NCBI RefSeq assembly: GCF_024679095.1
Contig: NC_066517.1
Coordinates: 4,419,796 to 4,483,795, forward strand
From: Eriocheir sinensis
Lineage: Eukaryota > Arthropoda > Malacostraca > Decapoda > Varunidae
Length of the DNA: 64,000 nt
Direction of reading: 5' to 3'
The notes beneath the pieces were generated by a model that was not told where the DNA came from, ran no database searches, and saw only the letters and a program-made list of their open reading frames with translations. Below are positions 41,996 to 53,304 of this stretch, in pieces. Each line of letters starts with the position of its first letter. Positions within the stretch are counted from its first letter, which is position 1. Position numbers and translations under genes: made by a program.

Positions 41996-42052
<57 letters not shown>
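41996..42052. repeat. (AC)n microsatellite, 5' flank of SINE U2
   Basis: Pure (AC)n ending exactly where the U2 tRNA-like head starts. Confidence 0.97.
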
Positions 42053-42294
42053 GCTCCGGTAGCTCAGTTGGCTAGAGCGCCGCGCTGCAAGGATTAACAT
42101 CCAAATAGGCGGCGGTTCGAGCCCTGCTAAGCCAGATTCTTTCCGTTGAATAGGAGCAGCTACTGTCCCCCCTTGAGCAAGGGGGATGGGGTGTGTGGTG
42201 TGTGAGGTCCTAGCAGTACCCAGAGATCGACGATAATGAGCATGCACTTGCTCGTGTCGGGAGGGTAATTGCTAGCGAAAGTAAATGGTGGTGA

Positions 42295-42338
<44 letters not shown>
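42053..42338 (+). mobile_element. tRNA-derived SINE U2 with (AC)n tail
   Basis: The head has A box 'tagctcagttgg' and B box 'ggttcgagccc'. The body shares 'tactgtccccccttgagcaag', 'gatggggtgtgtggtgtgtgagg' and 'cagtacccagagatcgac' with U1. The end reads 'aatggtggtgaatt' followed by (AC)n 42298-42338, nearly the same end as LINE E (23853-23886). Confidence 0.88.
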
Positions 42339-42339
<1 letters not shown>

Positions 42340-42403
42340 TGTTGCTATTACTTGTATTACTATTATCATTAATTCATATTATTGTTCATGCTACTACTAC
42401 TAA

Positions 42404-42582
42404 GCGTTGCAGACGCCGAGAGGCATCTTTTTTTGCAAATTTCCTCTAACAATCTCTTGGAGCAGTATGATATTTTGGCACAGCTTTTTTGACAACCTAG
42501 CTGCAATATAGTACATTGCCGAATGTGGTTAATTAAGGCGCTTACTCCTGACTTTGATGACATAGCCTGGGGTGGTCATCTA
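42404..42582 (-). repeat. Inverted repeat K, right arm
   Basis: Reverse complement of 41766-41952, roughly three quarters identical by eye, with small gaps. The arms enclose about 450 bp. Confidence 0.8.
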
Positions 42583-43045
42583 GCCCAAGGTAAAGGGAGG
42601 CAAGCCAGGTATTCCCACGTAGGGGGGCGCTGGACCAGAATTGCTGTGGACTGCGCAGGCAGACCGTGACTTCTCGATCTAGACGAGAAAGAGGTATGAT
42701 TGCTGCGGGGAGCCCGCCGGGGACTTCAGTCTTGACCGACCCACCGGCTCGAGGAGGTCTATCTGAGCGGTCCGTTTTCTGTGACATGGGGAAACTCTTG
42801 TATAGTGTTACAAATTGTTCTTGGGTGCAGATCCCTGCATCCCAAAGGGACCACACAGCTTTTTCAGTCTCCCAAAAGATGAAGTTACAAATAATACACT
42901 TTTTTGGCTTCGTTTTTTTTTATATTAGATCATAAGCTAATTCAACAGTTTAGTTCTGTGTATAATATCATTAGGGATATATACTGTACATAAATAAATC
43001 ATAAGGCTGTAGCCTCATTGCATAGCACAACGGAAGCTGCCAAGC
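42583..43045. other. Unassigned interval
   Basis: No gene or named repeat recognised. It includes a GC-richer part (42640-42760) and an AT-rich part (42880-43000). Confidence 0.6.
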
Positions 43046-43559
43046 TTCGACAACACTCAGCTGTCACAGTCTTCAACACTAAACATCCTCGGTCTATCCT
43101 TAACTCAAAATCTCAACTGGAAACTTCATATCTCCTCCCTCGCTAAATCAGCTTCCTCGAGGTTGGGCGTTCTGTATCGCCTCCGCCAGTTCTTCTCCCC
43201 CGCGCAGTTGCTATCCATATACAGGGGCCTTGTCCGCCCTCGTATGGAGTATGCATCTCACGTGTGGGGGGGCTCCACCCACACAGCTCTTCTGGACAGA
43301 GTGGAGGCTAAGGCTCTTCGTCTCATCAGCTCTCCTCCTCCTACTGATAGTCTTCTACCTCTTAAATTCCGCCGCGATGTTGCCTCTCTTTCTATCTTCT
43401 ATCGATATTTCCACGCTGACTGCTTTTCTGAACTTGCTAACTGCATGCCTCCTCCACTCCCGCGGCCCCGCTGCACACGACTTTCTACTCATGCTCATCC
43501 CTATACTGTCCAAACCCCTTATGCAAGAGTTAACCAGCATCTTCACTCTTTCATCCCTT
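43046..43559 (+). mobile_element. LINE A7, internal fragment
   Basis: Starts in the [18 protein letters not shown] region and runs in one frame through [47 protein letters not shown] and YTVQTPYARVNQHLHSFIP, then breaks at 43559 into segment X. Neither the RT catalytic core nor the natural 3' end is present. Confidence 0.9.
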
Positions 43560-43886
43560 TGCAGCGCCATAGTGTTGAAGAGAGAGAGAAAGGACTTAGG
43601 AAGAGGTAGTTGATAGTGTGTGAGGTGAGGGGAAGGGAAGAAGAGTCTGTTTGGCAGTAATTGATCGGATGGCAAGTAGAGGAAGGCTGTAAGGAGTCAT
43701 GCAAGAGAGACGATTGCAGGGGAAATTCTCCCCGGGAGAGGTTTTAGGAAAAGATTTGGAAGAAGTGATAGGGGAAATAATGAACTGGGTATAAAAGGTA
43801 CAGTTGCGGGAGATGTCGGGTTAGAAGATAATGATTGAAAGGGATGGCTGAGCGAGGAGGAAATGTGGGTTTTGTGGAAGAGTCGT
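43560..43886 (+). repeat. Segment X, copy 1 (duplicated at 49313-49639)
   Basis: 327 bp of purine-rich sequence starting 'gcagcgccatagtgttgaag'. It is nearly identical to 49313-49639; the one difference I see in the first 120 bases is 'cgga' versus 'cgaa'. Both copies join family A at the same base ('agtcgtcatgttgcctc'). No reading frame of interest. Confidence 0.92.
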
Positions 43887-44296
43887 CATGTTGCCTCTCT
43901 TTCTATCTTCTATCGATATTTTCATGCTGACTGCTCTTCTGAACTTGCTAACTGCATGCCTCCCCCCCTCCCGCGGCCCCGCTGCACGCGACTTTCTACT
44001 CATGCTCATCCCTATACTGTCCAAACCCCTTATGCAAGAGTTAACCAGCATCTTCACTCTTTCATCCCTCACGCTGGTAAACTCTGAAACAATCTTCCTT
44101 CATCTGTATTTCCTCCTGCCTACGACTTGAACTCTTTCAAGAGGAGGGTATCAGGACACCTCTCCTCCCGAATTTGACCTTGCTTTTGGCTGCCTCTTCT
44201 GATTCTTTTATGGGAGCAGCGATTAGCGGGCTTTTTTTTATTATTGTTTTTTTTGTGCCCTTGAGCTGCCTCCTTTGTTGTAAAAAAAAAAAAAAA
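43887..44296 (+). mobile_element. LINE A8, 3'-end fragment joined to segment X
   Basis: Begins at the VASLSIFYRYF codons and runs to the A 3' UTR and poly(A) at 44282-44296. The first 280 bp are almost identical to A9 (49640 onwards), but the 3' UTR differs from A9 ('ttttggctgcctcttctgattcttttatggg') and resembles A10 instead. The coding end reads FVSS-like with a one-base loss near 44087. Confidence 0.9.
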
Positions 44297-45349
44297 GAGG
44301 GAAGGAACTCTATGAGTTTAGCTGCACTAGGCACCATGGTCTATACCCAAGACTTTGGTGAACAAATACTTTAAAGATGAATGGGAACCCTGGATTACAT
44401 GTGAATGCACATGCCCTATAGTCATTATTATTATTATATGAGTGAACTGTCGTAATACTCTAGGGAAAATTAATGCAGAGGGCACTAAAACAGTACTGAA
44501 AAGCATTCCATGATCAGAACCTACTTAGACGTGCAACGGACTACATTGCATTAGGATACCTTTAAATTCTCACACTCGCTCTCTTTCTCTCTATCTCTCG
44601 CTCTCGTCTAGGTAGTGACATCACTTAGAATGCGCAGAGAGTGGTGGGGTAGGGGGATCGAGACTACTTGGTGTTTCTTCTATCATGATCTAGCCCTTCC
44701 GGAACCGAAAGAAGTGATAATTTTGTTGCTGCCAGGACTGGCCCTCTAGCGCTGAACACCGAAAATAGCCTGTATTCACACACTCCGTACTCTTAACCTA
44801 CAACGAACGAGCAAAATGAAACAGACTTTGTCCTCACTATTAAGTCTTCTTCTTTCTAATGATTTCATACAGAAGTCTCTGCATGCCATGGTTATGGAGA
44901 GACAGCGAGTTGAAGAGAAGAGAATTTTAATTAATATAATTAATTTACTTAATTAATTTTAATATAATGAAAACGGGCGCCCCGAGCTCTATTTACGCAA
45001 GCTAGACTATAAATAATATAAGCTCCCTTCACGCAATACAGCCCCTATTGTGTGTGGTTAGCGGGCAGGTAATACGCGTGGCGTTGAGGTCCCAGGGCGG
45101 AGGGTGCGAGCAGAAAATCGGACTCATGAGAGTCAGTGTCACTGCCTGCGGCCATGGTGAGAGCAGACCCAGAGACTGACAGAGTAGCCGAACTACTAGT
45201 AACTCTCAGGCAAAGTTCCCAATGTGTGGATTACAAAAAATAGCGAAAAGTAGCTGAATTTGGCATAAAAATATCAAGGCTGTTATAACCGCCTCCGGTC
45301 CTCGCTCGGTAATGTGGCTATAGCCGCCTCCGGTCCCTGAGGGCTGAAC
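44297..45349. other. Unassigned interval
   Basis: No gene recognised. AT-rich patches near 44925-44965. A 19-bp near-repeat, 'ttataaccgcctccggtcc' at 45283 and 'ctatagccgcctccggtcc' at 45318, precedes the (CT)n. Confidence 0.6.
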
Positions 45350-46560
<1,211 letters not shown>

Positions 46561-47615
46561 AATAAGAACATAAGAACGTAAGGAGTCTGCAAGAGGCCGG
46601 TTGGCCTAAATATGGCAGCTCCTGTACACTCAACCCCACCTAACCTCACCATCCATGGCAATAACTAATCTCTTCTTGAATATATCTATGGTATTGACAC
46701 CCACAACATGGCTCCCAAACCTGCTCCAATCATCAACCACTGTATTGGGGAACCAATTCTTGCCCGTGTCTTTGTTGAATCTGAATTTGTCTAACCTAAA
46801 ACCATTGCTACGCGTCCTACCTGGCTCTTTTATTATCAAAATCTTATTGACATCCCCTTTATTAAAGCCCTTCATCCATTTATAGACTTCGATCAGGTCT
46901 CCTCGCAACCTTCGCTTTTCTATAGAGAGTGTAGATTTAAATGCTTCAGCCTGTCTTCATAAGGCAAGTTTCTCAAGTTTCTCACCCCCTGAATCATCTT
47001 GGTCATCCTCCTCTGTTCAGATTCTGCCATCATGATATTCATTCTATAGTAGGGGGACCAGAACTGAACTGCATAATCGAGATAAGGTCTAACTAGTGCA
47101 AAGTAAAGTTTGAGGATGACTTCAGCGCTCCTATTGCTTACGCTCATTGAGATGAAACCAAGTACTCTGTTTGCCCTATTTTTACCCTGAATGCATTGAG
47201 CCCTAGGACGGAGGTCAGCGCTCACTAAGACACCTAGGTCTCTCTCACGCCCAGACCTGCTTAAAGGAGTGTCCTTTAAGGAGTAATTGTGTGAGGGGTT
47301 ATTCCTACAGACACTCAGAATACTACACTTCCCGACATTAAATTCCATCTGCCACTTCGCCGCCCAATCATATAGTCTGTCAAGCTCATCCTGGAGAACG
47401 CTAGCGTCCCTGTCTGACTGGATTACTCTAGCAATCTTGGTATCATCTGCGAGCTTACTGACGTCACTACTAATTCCTGTGTCAAAGTCATTGATGTAAA
47501 TAATAAAAAGCAGAGGACCCAACACTGACCCTTGTGGGACTCCACTCGTAACACTGCCGCATTCAGATTTTTTACCATTGATTTGCACTCTGCTTCCTAC
47601 CACTAAGCCACGATT
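46561..47615 (-). mobile_element. LINE C3, CR1-like RT fragment
   Basis: Minus-strand copy. The 5' part is an open frame of 227 codons (46920-47603) with [24 protein letters not shown] (motif B), VSKLADDTKIAR (motif C, LADD), WQMEFNVGKC, RDLGVLVSADLRP, NRANRVLGFI and VRPYLDYAVQFWSP. After a frameshift the C-terminal end follows (RGDLIEVYKWMKGFNKGD..). The 3' end carries the octamer-type repeat 'cttacgttcttatgttcttat'. ORF1, endonuclease and motif A are absent. It is the best-preserved C copy here. Confidence 0.92.
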
Positions 47616-47754
47616 TGATTACTATCACGTAATATTGGTCTGATTGATGGTTCTTACGCAATTCTTGTCTTTGATTAATGGCTTTCACCTAACAGCTGCC
47701 TGTAAATGATGCTTTTTACTTAATACCATTTATTACTTAATACCATTTATTATG

Positions 47755-48116
47755 GGTAGGCGGTGGCCGAACTGGTAGCGTACTGGGCTCAAATTCACCG
47801 CGTGATGGACGACGCGGGTTCGAATCCCCACGCTACCACTCGGATTTTTCAGTCACCGCCGAGTGGCTTAAAACTACCCACATGCTGTCCTGAAGACCAC
47901 CCATCAACCCGGACTCTAGAGGAAGCCGTCCAAGCGAATCAAGAACGAGTTCCGGGGGGCAGCATGAGCCAATGCAAGATGGCGCCACTATAAACACTCG
48001 CCTGCGCCAGAACGGGCTGGACCGACCATCAGGCCCCACCTGGAAGAAGCCTTGGGCCGACCATCAGGCCCCACCAGGAAGATGCCTACCGGCGCAACAG
48101 GCAGCGACGTAAAAAA

Positions 48117-48146
<30 letters not shown>
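47755..48146 (+). mobile_element. tRNA-derived SINE S6
   Basis: Complete S element nearly identical to S3: A box 'tggccgaactgg', B box 'ggttcgaatcc', conserved body, two 'ccgaccatcaggccccacc' modules, and a tail of A9 followed by (AAAT)n to about 48146. It lies about 140 bp from the 5' end of C3. A short duplicated 'cttaataccatttatta' at 47718-47752 lies just upstream. Confidence 0.92.
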
Positions 48147-48147
<1 letters not shown>

Positions 48148-48462
48148 AATAATTGATTGTTTTTGTTTAAAAGCTGTCTCCGTTTGTTGTGTTTAACCTA
48201 CTGTCTTTCTCTTGTGTTCTGTGTGCCTATTCTTTAAGTACGTAACTTACGCCTTTTTTGTCAGTTAAATGTCTCTTGCTTGCGTGTTATCAGTGTCCGC
48301 TTGATGGCTATACCCTTGCCTGCAGTCTGTCTTTTGTCTTGTGTCTGTGCCCCGCCTTATTCTTGGTTCTTAGGCTTTCTTAGGCTGACATCCTCATGAC
48401 TGTCTTCCTTGACTCTACCGTTGGCAAGCATTTTCTGTGATCCCCTGACTTGAAGCAAACGA
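48147..48462. other. Unassigned interval
   Basis: T-rich sequence without a recognised gene or repeat. Confidence 0.6.
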
Positions 48463-48905
48463 AGGAGGCGAGGGGGAGGAGGAGAAGGAGGAGGAAGAGG
48501 AGGAGGTGGAGGAAAAAATATAAACGTGGGCGAGCAATCAGAAGAAAGCCTGTTGGCTTATTGCGAGGTTGCCTGCTTTTAGTGATTTATTCAGCCCGTC
48601 AGCCACTAGAGTGACCTGCGGAAAGGATTAAAGCACTTCTCTACGTTCTCCCGGGTATGTTTAGTTCACTCCTGTCGCAGCAAAGTGACGATCAATACGA
48701 TTCTTAAAGTTGATCGTTTCCTCACTAACCTCTCCTGCAGGAAGACTGTTCCAGTGGCGGACGACTCTTCAAGAAATTACTTCTGTCGATATCTGCACTG
48801 CATTGCGTTGCTTGAATGGTTTTACCGTTGTTTCTTGCTCTCGGATTACTTTTCAGCGTGATGAGCTTTGAGTGATCGACGTAGCTAAACTTGTTCAGGT
48901 ACTTG
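48463..48905 (-). mobile_element. LINE H2, CR1-like C-terminal end with (TCC)n
   Basis: Minus strand from 48905 reads FKYLNKFSYVDHSKLITLKSN, RARNNGKTIQATQCSADIDRSNF and, after frame changes, segments resembling the W..LP.E.V....FK.R.D end of CR1-like ORF2 proteins. The 3' UTR (about 48548-48640) matches H1. The 3' side enters GGA-rich sequence (plus strand 48463-48520), as in H1. Confidence 0.7.
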
Positions 48906-49312
48906 AAGCCTGTCGTTGTACAAGTACTTTATGGCTGAAGAACAATGTTCACGTGACGCGCCACTTCCTCACCACTGTATTGAAGACATCTTGGCGGCCA
49001 AACATACAAGGGCAAGGAGCATGTGTTGTCTAGACTCGGCCCAGCCCGGAGACACTGCATCGATCGGCGACGTGACGGAGGGAAAAAGAAGGAAAAGGGG
49101 AGGAAGAAGGGGAGAAAATAAAAGAGCTTGGTGCTGCATGTCTGGAAGGAAAGAAAGGACTGGAGGAATATAAGAAGAACGAATAAAGATAAGGAGTGAG
49201 ACAAGAGAGAGGAGACGCGATTCACAGTTGAAAAGAAAGGAGTAAAAGGTAAAAGGAAAGGAAGATAAGAAAGAATAAAAATATGGATGACAGGAGTTTT
49301 TAAGTGAGACTG
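48906..49312. other. Unassigned interval, purine-rich
   Basis: A/G-rich from about 49070. No gene recognised. Segment X copy 2 begins at 49313. Confidence 0.6.
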
Positions 49313-49639
49313 CAGCGCCATAGTGTTGAAGAGAGAGAGAAAGGACTTAGGAAGAGGTAGTTGATAGTGTGTGAGGTGAGGGGAAGGGAAGAAGAGTCTG
49401 TTTGGCAGTAATTGATCGAATGGCAAGTAGAGGAAGGCTGTAAGGAGTCATGCAAGAGAGACGATTGCAGGGGAAATTCTCCCCGGGAGAGGTTTTAGGA
49501 AAAGATTTGGAAGAAGTGATAGGGGAAATAATGAACTGGGTATAAAAGGTACAGTTGCGGGAGATGTCGGGTTAGAAGATAATGATTGAAAGGGATGGCT
49601 GAGCGAGGAGGAAATGTGGGTTTTGTGGAAGAGTCGTCA
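49313..49639 (+). repeat. Segment X, copy 2
   Basis: Near-identical to 43560-43886. Here it follows unrelated purine-rich DNA ('tttttaagtgagact') rather than an A element, so this is more likely the original location. Confidence 0.92.
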
Positions 49640-50053
49640 TGTTGCCTCTCTTTCTATCTTCTATCGATATTTTCATGCTGACTGCTCTTCTGAACTTGCT
49701 AACTGCATGCCTCCCCCCCTCCCGCGGCCCCGCTGCACGCGACTTTCTACTCATGCTCATCCCTATACTGTCCAAACCCCTTATGCAAGAGTTAGCCAGC
49801 ATCTTCACTCTTTCATCCCTCACGCTGGTAAACTCTGGAACAATCTTCCTTCTTCTGCATTTCCTCCTGCCTACGACTTGAACTCTTTCAAGAGAAGGGT
49901 ATCTGGACACCTCCCGAAATTGACCTCTCTTTCGGCCACCTCTTTGGTTTCTTTTTGTGAGCAGCGAGTAGCGGGCTTTTTTTTTTTATTGTTGTTTACT
50001 TTTTTTGTGCCCTTGAGCTGTCTTCTTTGTTGTAAAAAAAAAGAAAAAAAAAT
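49640..50053 (+). mobile_element. LINE A9, 3'-end fragment joined to segment X
   Basis: From VASLSIFYRYF through SFKRRVSGHL to the 3' UTR 'tctttcggccacctctttgg' and poly(A) at 50034-50053 with two G interruptions. A 5-base loss shortens the SSRN end ('cacctcccgaaattgac'). The 3' UTR resembles A3. Confidence 0.9.
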
Positions 50054-50311
50054 AAGAGAGGGCTTTAAGATGGAAAAGGAAGGACAAAATTTTGTGAAAG
50101 TAAAGACGAAAGGGAAAGTTTTTAGGTGAGGAAGAAGGGGGAAGCTGAGGAAGGAAAGAAGAGCCGTGGTTTTCGTCTTCTTTCTTCTGCTCCTTCTCCT
50201 CCTCCTCCTCCTCCTCCTCCTCCTCCTCCTCCTCCTCCTCTTCCTGCCAGCACCAATATTCCATCAGCGTTAAGAAAACTCCCGTGGATATTCAAAAACT
50301 CCTTTGTGCCA
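50054..50311. other. Unassigned interval with (TCC)n
   Basis: (TCC)n at about 50196-50239. Glu- or Gly-rich minus-strand ORFs are repeat artefacts. Confidence 0.7.
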
Positions 50312-50578
50312 TGCGCCTCCATGGGGTAATGGTTAGTACGTCTAGCTATGAATCTGTGACCCCGGGTTCGAATCCCGGCCAAGGCAGTCTGCAGCAGTTG
50401 TTCATCCTTCCTTTCGGGCAGGTCGATGGAGAAACCTGGGGAAGGCAAGCTGTTGTAATCCGGATGTTGTACTTGCCTATGTCCCCGGGATAATGGATCT
50501 TTCTTACCCAGCGTTGGCGCCAGAGGCCATTAGAAGGAAACGAGCACCGAGGCCACGCGCAGCTTAGCGTAACTGTAT
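50312..50578 (+). mobile_element. tRNA-derived SINE T1
   Basis: The head 'catggggtaatggttagtacgtctagctatgaatc' with a perfect B box 'ggttcgaatcc' resembles a tRNA. The body has 'gttcatccttcctttcgggc', 'aacctggggaaggcaa', 'gtccccgggataatgg' and 'gagcaccgaggccacgcgcag'. T2 and T3 share these blocks in order. T1 is the best-preserved copy. A (CT)n (50583-50669) follows. Confidence 0.85.
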
Positions 50579-50582
50579 CTTT

Positions 50583-50602
50583 ATTTCTTCATTATCAGGC
50601 GG

Positions 50603-50669
<67 letters not shown>
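50583..50669. repeat. (CT)n microsatellite
   Basis: Pure (CT)n between SINE T1 and the small ORF at 50753. Confidence 0.96.
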
Positions 50670-50670
<1 letters not shown>

Positions 50671-50752
50671 TCCTTGTTCTACACAGTGGCGATCGTTCCT
50701 GGACTCCGCGACAGTCTTGTCGACTCACTGCCTCTCCCACCGCCGCACCGTC

Positions 50753-50932
50753 ATGGCTGCTGCCACTCAAGCGCCAGAACGAGAGAGGAAACGATATATA
50801 CACTATTTTTCAAAGTGGTTGTCCGTGTTTTTCCCAGGAATGTTACTGTCTGTTTTATTTTTATTTATTTATTTAATCTATTTGCTTCAATTTTTGTTAC
50901 CAAGCACTTCACACGAAAGAATACGCGGTTGA
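50753..50932 (+). CDS. Candidate 59-residue single-pass membrane protein
   Basis: The ATG lies in a strong context ('ccgtcatggc'), preceded by GC-rich, CCGCC-containing sequence unlike the AT-rich surroundings. The product has a charged N-terminus (MAAATQAPERERKRY), an aromatic/basic stretch (HYFSKWLSVFF), a hydrophobic segment of about 20 residues (GMLLSVLFLFIYLIYLLQFLL) and a short polar tail. It has the shape of a small type II or tail-anchored-like membrane protein, or the first exon of a longer one. I do not recognise the family. The hydrophobic part comes from T-rich DNA and could be chance. Confidence 0.3.
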   Translation: MAAATQAPERERKRYIHYFSKWLSVFFPGMLLSVLFLFIYLIYLLQFLLPSTSHERIRG

Positions 50933-51578
50933 TTTAACATAGTAATTAATATCATTATTATTATTATCATTCCACATCTTGTTTTTTTCTTGATCTTTTT
51001 CTTATTATCATCATCATATCACTGAGCGTTATCATCAATGACTTTCCTGTTTTATTTTTTCCTTTGTGAAACGTGTTTCCATCTCTTTCTCTGGTTATTG
51101 CTTGCTTGCCAGCGTTCGTATGTGAATCATTACACACTACATGATTTTCCACCAAATCAAAACAATTAGTGATGGAGAGAGACAAAAGGGCTTACACCTA
51201 CGCATCTGTCGATCGTTCTCTGAAACCCAATCTGCGGGGACGGGGCGGGAGGGCAGTAGGCCTGGTTGTGCTTGGGGCGTTCAAAACTGCTGTCATCAAA
51301 TTTCAAAGCAATAGCGCTCTCAGGTGACAGGGTCGTATCGTTCTCGCGTAATAGGCCCGTATCTTCATGAGATAGGCTCGTAGAGCAGCCAGCCAGCATT
51401 CGACTGTAATAAGAGTGGCCAGCAGGTCTGCTGAGTGTGGCTGAAAAATGTAATGTAATTCCCTTGGAGGAAGAATACATTCATTTATTATTCCTCCAAG
51501 GCAAATCCATCAGTCTCAAATGAACCGCCGTGTGACGTCACGCAGTGACTCGACCGACACCTGCTTCGAGACGAGCCG

Positions 51579-51620
<42 letters not shown>

Positions 51621-52456
51621 GGCTGGTAATGACGGAGCAGCGAATGAATGAGAGGGAAAAGTAGTAAATGAACAAAGCTCTTGAGACTGTATATCAGATG
51701 CCTTTTTACTGCAACTTGACTCGAATTCCTGAATGAGACTCGTCTCATTTGTGTCTCGCTGGAGTTGTCAGTTGAGAATGACTTAAAAGATTATTTAAAT
51801 TTAGATTCACTGATTGTCGTGGTTGCATCTCTGGTTTCCTTCATGAGTTGTCTTTGGAAGCCATGTGTATATTGGAGAGACAAAATAACAGGAGTAATGG
51901 AGAAGGGGACGGGTTACCCAGGAGAGGGAAGGGAGAGGGGGAGCATAAAGAGAGAGAGGAAGCATAAAGGGAGAGGAAAGAGAGGGGAGGAAAGGCGAGA
52001 GGAGAGTTAAACAGGCGGCTTATCGGTTAATACAGTAGGAAGAAAACTGAATACGGATAACTCTGTGGGCGATGACGTAGCTTCTCCCTTCAGTGTCCCT
52101 TTCTCCGTCGCGGCAGCCGGCGCGTGCGAGTCTTTTCTGTTGTGAGCGTGAATTTGACGTTGTCCTCCTTTTCCAGTGAGTGCTGTAGCTGCGAGGCGTC
52201 CGTGTGAGGGGCGATGGGTGAGCCAGGCTAGGGTGGAGGCGTCAGATTGTGGTGAGTGTTTGATTGTTGCTGGAAAAGTGGTGGTGGCGGTCAGGTTGGT
52301 TGGCGGCGGTGTGGCCGGCTTGACTAGTGTCGTATCGAGGTGGCGGCGGTGGTGGCCATTGCTGTATTTTTTTTTTATCTCATATTCATTGTTTTTCGTT
52401 ACCTCACAACCATTACTTTGCTTTACCAGTGATCCAAGTGAGAAGTTAAAATTTAA

Positions 52457-52505
<49 letters not shown>

Positions 52506-52639
52506 GGCCTTTGCAGGGCGGAGGAATGAGAGCGAGGGAGAGGTAGTAGGGACGAATCAAAACGTGATCCTTTTCTGGCACCGAGTTTCTTCCTAATGGC
52601 AGTCGAACATACTCTTCCCGCTGAGTTCTGCCCGTGGGT
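50933..52639. other. Unassigned interval with short microsatellites
   Basis: Contains (CT)n 51583-51617, a GA-rich patch at 51895-52010 and (GT)n 52459-52503. GC-rich, TGG/GGC-containing sequence at about 52080-52360 shows no recognised coding. The minus-strand ORF across 52007-52675 consists partly of the (AC)n translation. Confidence 0.6.
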
Positions 52640-52676
52640 TTGACATCTTACACACACACACACACACATACACACA

Positions 52677-53304
52677 AGCGCGTTTTCATGTGAGCTGCAG
52701 TGAATGGTAACAAGAGCATAATTATCGTTTAGGCGGGCAACAGTAGTTTTTGTCTGGTAGTAATTTGTCGGATGGTTATCGTGACCGAGCTGGACAGTCT
52801 GGCGGGTGGAATAAACTGTTCCACCTCCAGCTGGGCTGGCGTAAGGCTGAGATTTAGGACTTTCAGTCCCAGTCTGTATGCCGTGGCAGCCATATCTTGT
52901 GTTCTGAACATGACTTTATTTGTGTGGCCTTTCGGGAAGCGAATGACCTCCGTGGCTGATGCCCAGGGCTGTATGCTTTTAATATCTTCTTTGATATGAA
53001 CCATGTCCTGGTCTACCAAGCCCCGTACATTCTTTATGATAATGCTCTTGCGGCATTTAACCTCTGGCGGGGTGTACAGGGTGAAGCCCGCGTCGCTGAG
53101 GACTTCGGCTGTTGTGTCCAGAAATATATGGTCATATGACTTGTCATCTGTCACACACAAGGACAAGCCCCCATAACTCTCCTTAATGTCTGCCCCCAAG
53201 ATATTCTGACTGACTAGACATTCATGGAGTTTTCTTTCTATGGTTGGCTTTTCTGCTTTATCTTCGAGTTCATATATCACCTTCACCCTGTGGAGGGTGG
53301 CCAT
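52677..53304 (-). pseudogene. LINE J ORF1, RRM-like gag protein with degenerate zinc knuckle
   Basis: Starts MATLHRVKVIYELEDK at 53304. It includes HECLVSQNILGADIKESYGG, CVTDDKSYDHIF, GFTLYTPPEVKCRKSIIIKNVRGLVD, then WASATEVIRFP..NKVMFRTQDMAATAYRLGL and LTPAQLEVEQFIPPAR. The order matches ORF1 proteins of arthropod LINEs, in which an RNA-binding fold precedes a CCHC knuckle. The frame shifts near 52798, after which another frame gives GHDNHPTNYYQTKT, a knuckle remnant with the last Cys changed to Tyr. Coding is lost near 52700, shortly before the (AC)n at 52650-52676. No matching ORF2 is nearby. The family cannot be linked to A, B, C, E or F from this window. Confidence 0.65.

Noticed and set aside
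50122..50448. Glycine-rich ORF on the minus strand
   Set aside because: It reads through (GGA)n and then antisense SINE T1; not a protein.
52007..52675. 222-codon minus-strand ORF
   Set aside because: Its middle is a His-Thr repeat from (AC)n, and neither flank shows a domain; chance read-through is more likely.
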